DNA of 64,000 nucleotides from assembly GCF_900169525.1 (NCBI RefSeq), contig NZ_LT821239.1, positions 62,001 to 126,000 of the forward strand, in the 5' to 3' direction. Every line of letters starts with the position of its first letter. The stretch's first letter is position 1. The notes under the pieces are model-generated. The model ran no database searches, was not told the DNA's origin, and worked only from the letters and a program-made list of their open reading frames with translations. Positions 63,018 through 64,000 of the stretch are shown here, one piece after another. Source of the DNA: Corynebacterium pacaense. GTDB lineage: Bacteria > Actinomycetota > Actinomycetes > Mycobacteriales > Mycobacteriaceae. A program made the position numbers and the translations under genes.

Positions 63018-64000
63018 CTACTTCACGGGCTCGAGGACATCCCTGCCCACGAATGGGCGCAGCGCCTCGGGGACGAGGACGCTGCCGTCGGCCTGCTGGT
63101 TGTTCTCCAGAATGGCGACCAGCCAGCGGGTGGTGGCCAGCGTGCCGTTGAGGGTCGCCGCGATCTGGGGCCTGCCGTTGCCATCGCGGTAGCGGGTCTG
63201 CAAACGCCGAGCCTGGAAGGTGGTGCAATTCGAGGTCGAGGTCAGCTCGCGGTAGGTCTGCTGGGTGGGCACCCATGCCTCGGTGTCGAATTTGCGGGCC
63301 GCGGACGCACCGAGGTCTCCACCTGCGACGTCGATGATGCGGTAGGGGACCTCGACGGCCGCGAGCATGTCACGCTCCATCCCGAGCAGCTGCCGGTGCT
63401 GCTCCTCCGCCTCCTCCGGCCTGCAGTAGACGAACATCTCCACCTTGTCGAACTGATGGACACGCAGAATTCCGCGGGTGTCCTTGCCATAGGAGCCGGC
63501 CTCACGACGGAAGCAGGAGGACCAGCCCGCGTACTTCACCGGGCCGGCCGAGAGGTCGATGATCTCGTCCTTGTGATAACCGGCCAGCGCCACCTCGGAG
63601 GTCCCCACCAGATACATGTCATCGCGCTCGAGATAGTAGATCTCCTCGGAGTGATCACCCAGGAATCCCGTGCCCGCCATGATCTCCGGACGCACGAGCA
63701 CCGGTGGGATCATCATGGTGAAACCCGCCGCGGTGGCCTTCTGCGCCGCCAGCTGAAGCATTCCAAGCTGCAGCAGCGCGCCGTAACCGGTGAGATAGTA
63801 GAAGCGGGCGCCGGAGACCTTCGTGCCACGCTTCATGTCGATCAGGCCGAGCGATTCACCGAGCTCCAGGTGATCCCTTGGCTCGAAATCGAAGATGCGG
63901 GGTTCCCCGACCGTCTCCAGGACCACGAAATCCTCTTCACCACCGGCGGGCGCGCCGGTGACCACGTTGGGCAGCTTCATCTGCAGGTCGTGCACCGCCG
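63018..64000 (-). CDS. serS: Seryl-tRNA synthetase, 3' part only
   Basis: About 327 codons are in the window; the N-terminal coiled-coil arm lies beyond the right edge. Class II synthetase motifs are clear: motif 1 near [21 protein letters not shown], motif 2 in [34 protein letters not shown] and motif 3 in [27 protein letters not shown] with the conserved Arg. It charges tRNA-Ser. First gene of the serS - plsC - HAD run on the minus strand, a conserved corynebacterial order. Confidence 0.97.
   Translation of the reverse strand, partial: AVHDLQMKLPNVVTGAPAGGEEDFVVLETVGEPRIFDFEPRDHLELGESLGLIDMKRGTKVSGARFYYLTGYGALLQLGMLQLAAQKATAAGFTMMIPPVLVRPEIMAGTGFLGDHSEEIYYLERDDMYLVGTSEVALAGYHKDEIIDLSAGPVKYAGWSSCFRREAGSYGKDTRGILRVHQFDKVEMFVYCRPEEAEEQHRQLLGMERDMLAAVEVPYRIIDVAGGDLGASAARKFDTEAWVPTQQTYRELTSTSNCTTFQARRLQTRYRDGNGRPQIAATLNGTLATTRWLVAILENNQQADGSVLVPEALRPFVGRDVLEPVK

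Overview
This 64 kb window is chromosomal DNA of a high-GC Corynebacterium. The main reason is a near-complete set of mycolic acid and arabinogalactan genes: fadD32, pks13, accD3, two corynomycolyltransferases, aftB, ubiA, glfT2 and glf, plus a corynebacterial MmpL3 homologue. The gene order follows two blocks known from Mycobacterium tuberculosis (Rv0204-Rv0228 and Rv3799-Rv3816), joined as they are in C. glutamicum. The species cannot be fixed from the sequence alone. No rRNA, tRNA or CRISPR array was seen.

Layout. (1) 1-2.5 kb: 5' end of a TmaT-like acyltransferase, a DUF3068 protein and a polytopic membrane protein. (2) 2.5-5.5 kb: an amino-acid ABC transporter (permease-ATPase-binding protein, minus strand) behind a perfect McbR-type operator. 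(3) 5.5-7.0 kb: an intact ISL3-family insertion sequence with 22-bp terminal inverted repeats and an 8-bp target duplication, 127 bp upstream of that transporter. (4) 7.0-11.3 kb: a GNAT acetyltransferase and the conserved ATP-grasp / alpha-E / transglutaminase operon. (5) 11.4-21.8 kb: GT4 glycosyltransferase, MtrP-like methyltransferase, pckG, trmB, an NYN-domain protein, the MmpL3-like exporter, a UPF0104 protein and a DUF3054 protein. (6) 21.8-41.3 kb: the cell-envelope core on the minus strand. In transcription order it runs glfT2, DPPR phosphatase, ubiA, aftB, cmytB, cop1, DUF732 lipoprotein, Rv3802-like lipase, fadD32, pks13, accD3 and a 26-codon ORF. (7) 41.3-48.3 kb: DUF5129 protein, PAP2 phosphatase, cysteine synthase, glf, and a secreted PGRP amidase with an LGFP-like tail. 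(8) 48.3-51.7 kb: a two-component system whose response regulator is co-transcribed with a secreted phospholipase A2-like protein and an alpha/beta hydrolase, divergent from its histidine kinase. (9) 51.7-53.4 kb: a DUF222/HNH gene broken by an in-frame amber codon. (10) 53.4-61.3 kb: glpK, a ugp-like ABC transporter and a phosphodiesterase, a likely glycerophosphodiester/glycerol-3-phosphate uptake module. (11) 61.3-64 kb: HAD phosphatase, PlsC-like acyltransferase and partial serS.

How the genes fit together. Meromycoloyl-AMP (FadD32) and carboxylated acyl-CoA (AccD3) are condensed by Pks13. The trehalose monomycolate is modified by TmaT/MtrP-type enzymes, exported by the MmpL3 homologue, and transferred by Cop1/CmytB onto arabinogalactan. 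Glf, GlfT2, UbiA, the DPPR phosphatase and AftB build that arabinogalactan. The least explained parts are the phospholipase/hydrolase two-component locus, the 26-codon ORF next to accD3, the transporter behind the McbR site with its neighbouring IS, and three copies of a 16-bp repeat beside cell-wall genes.
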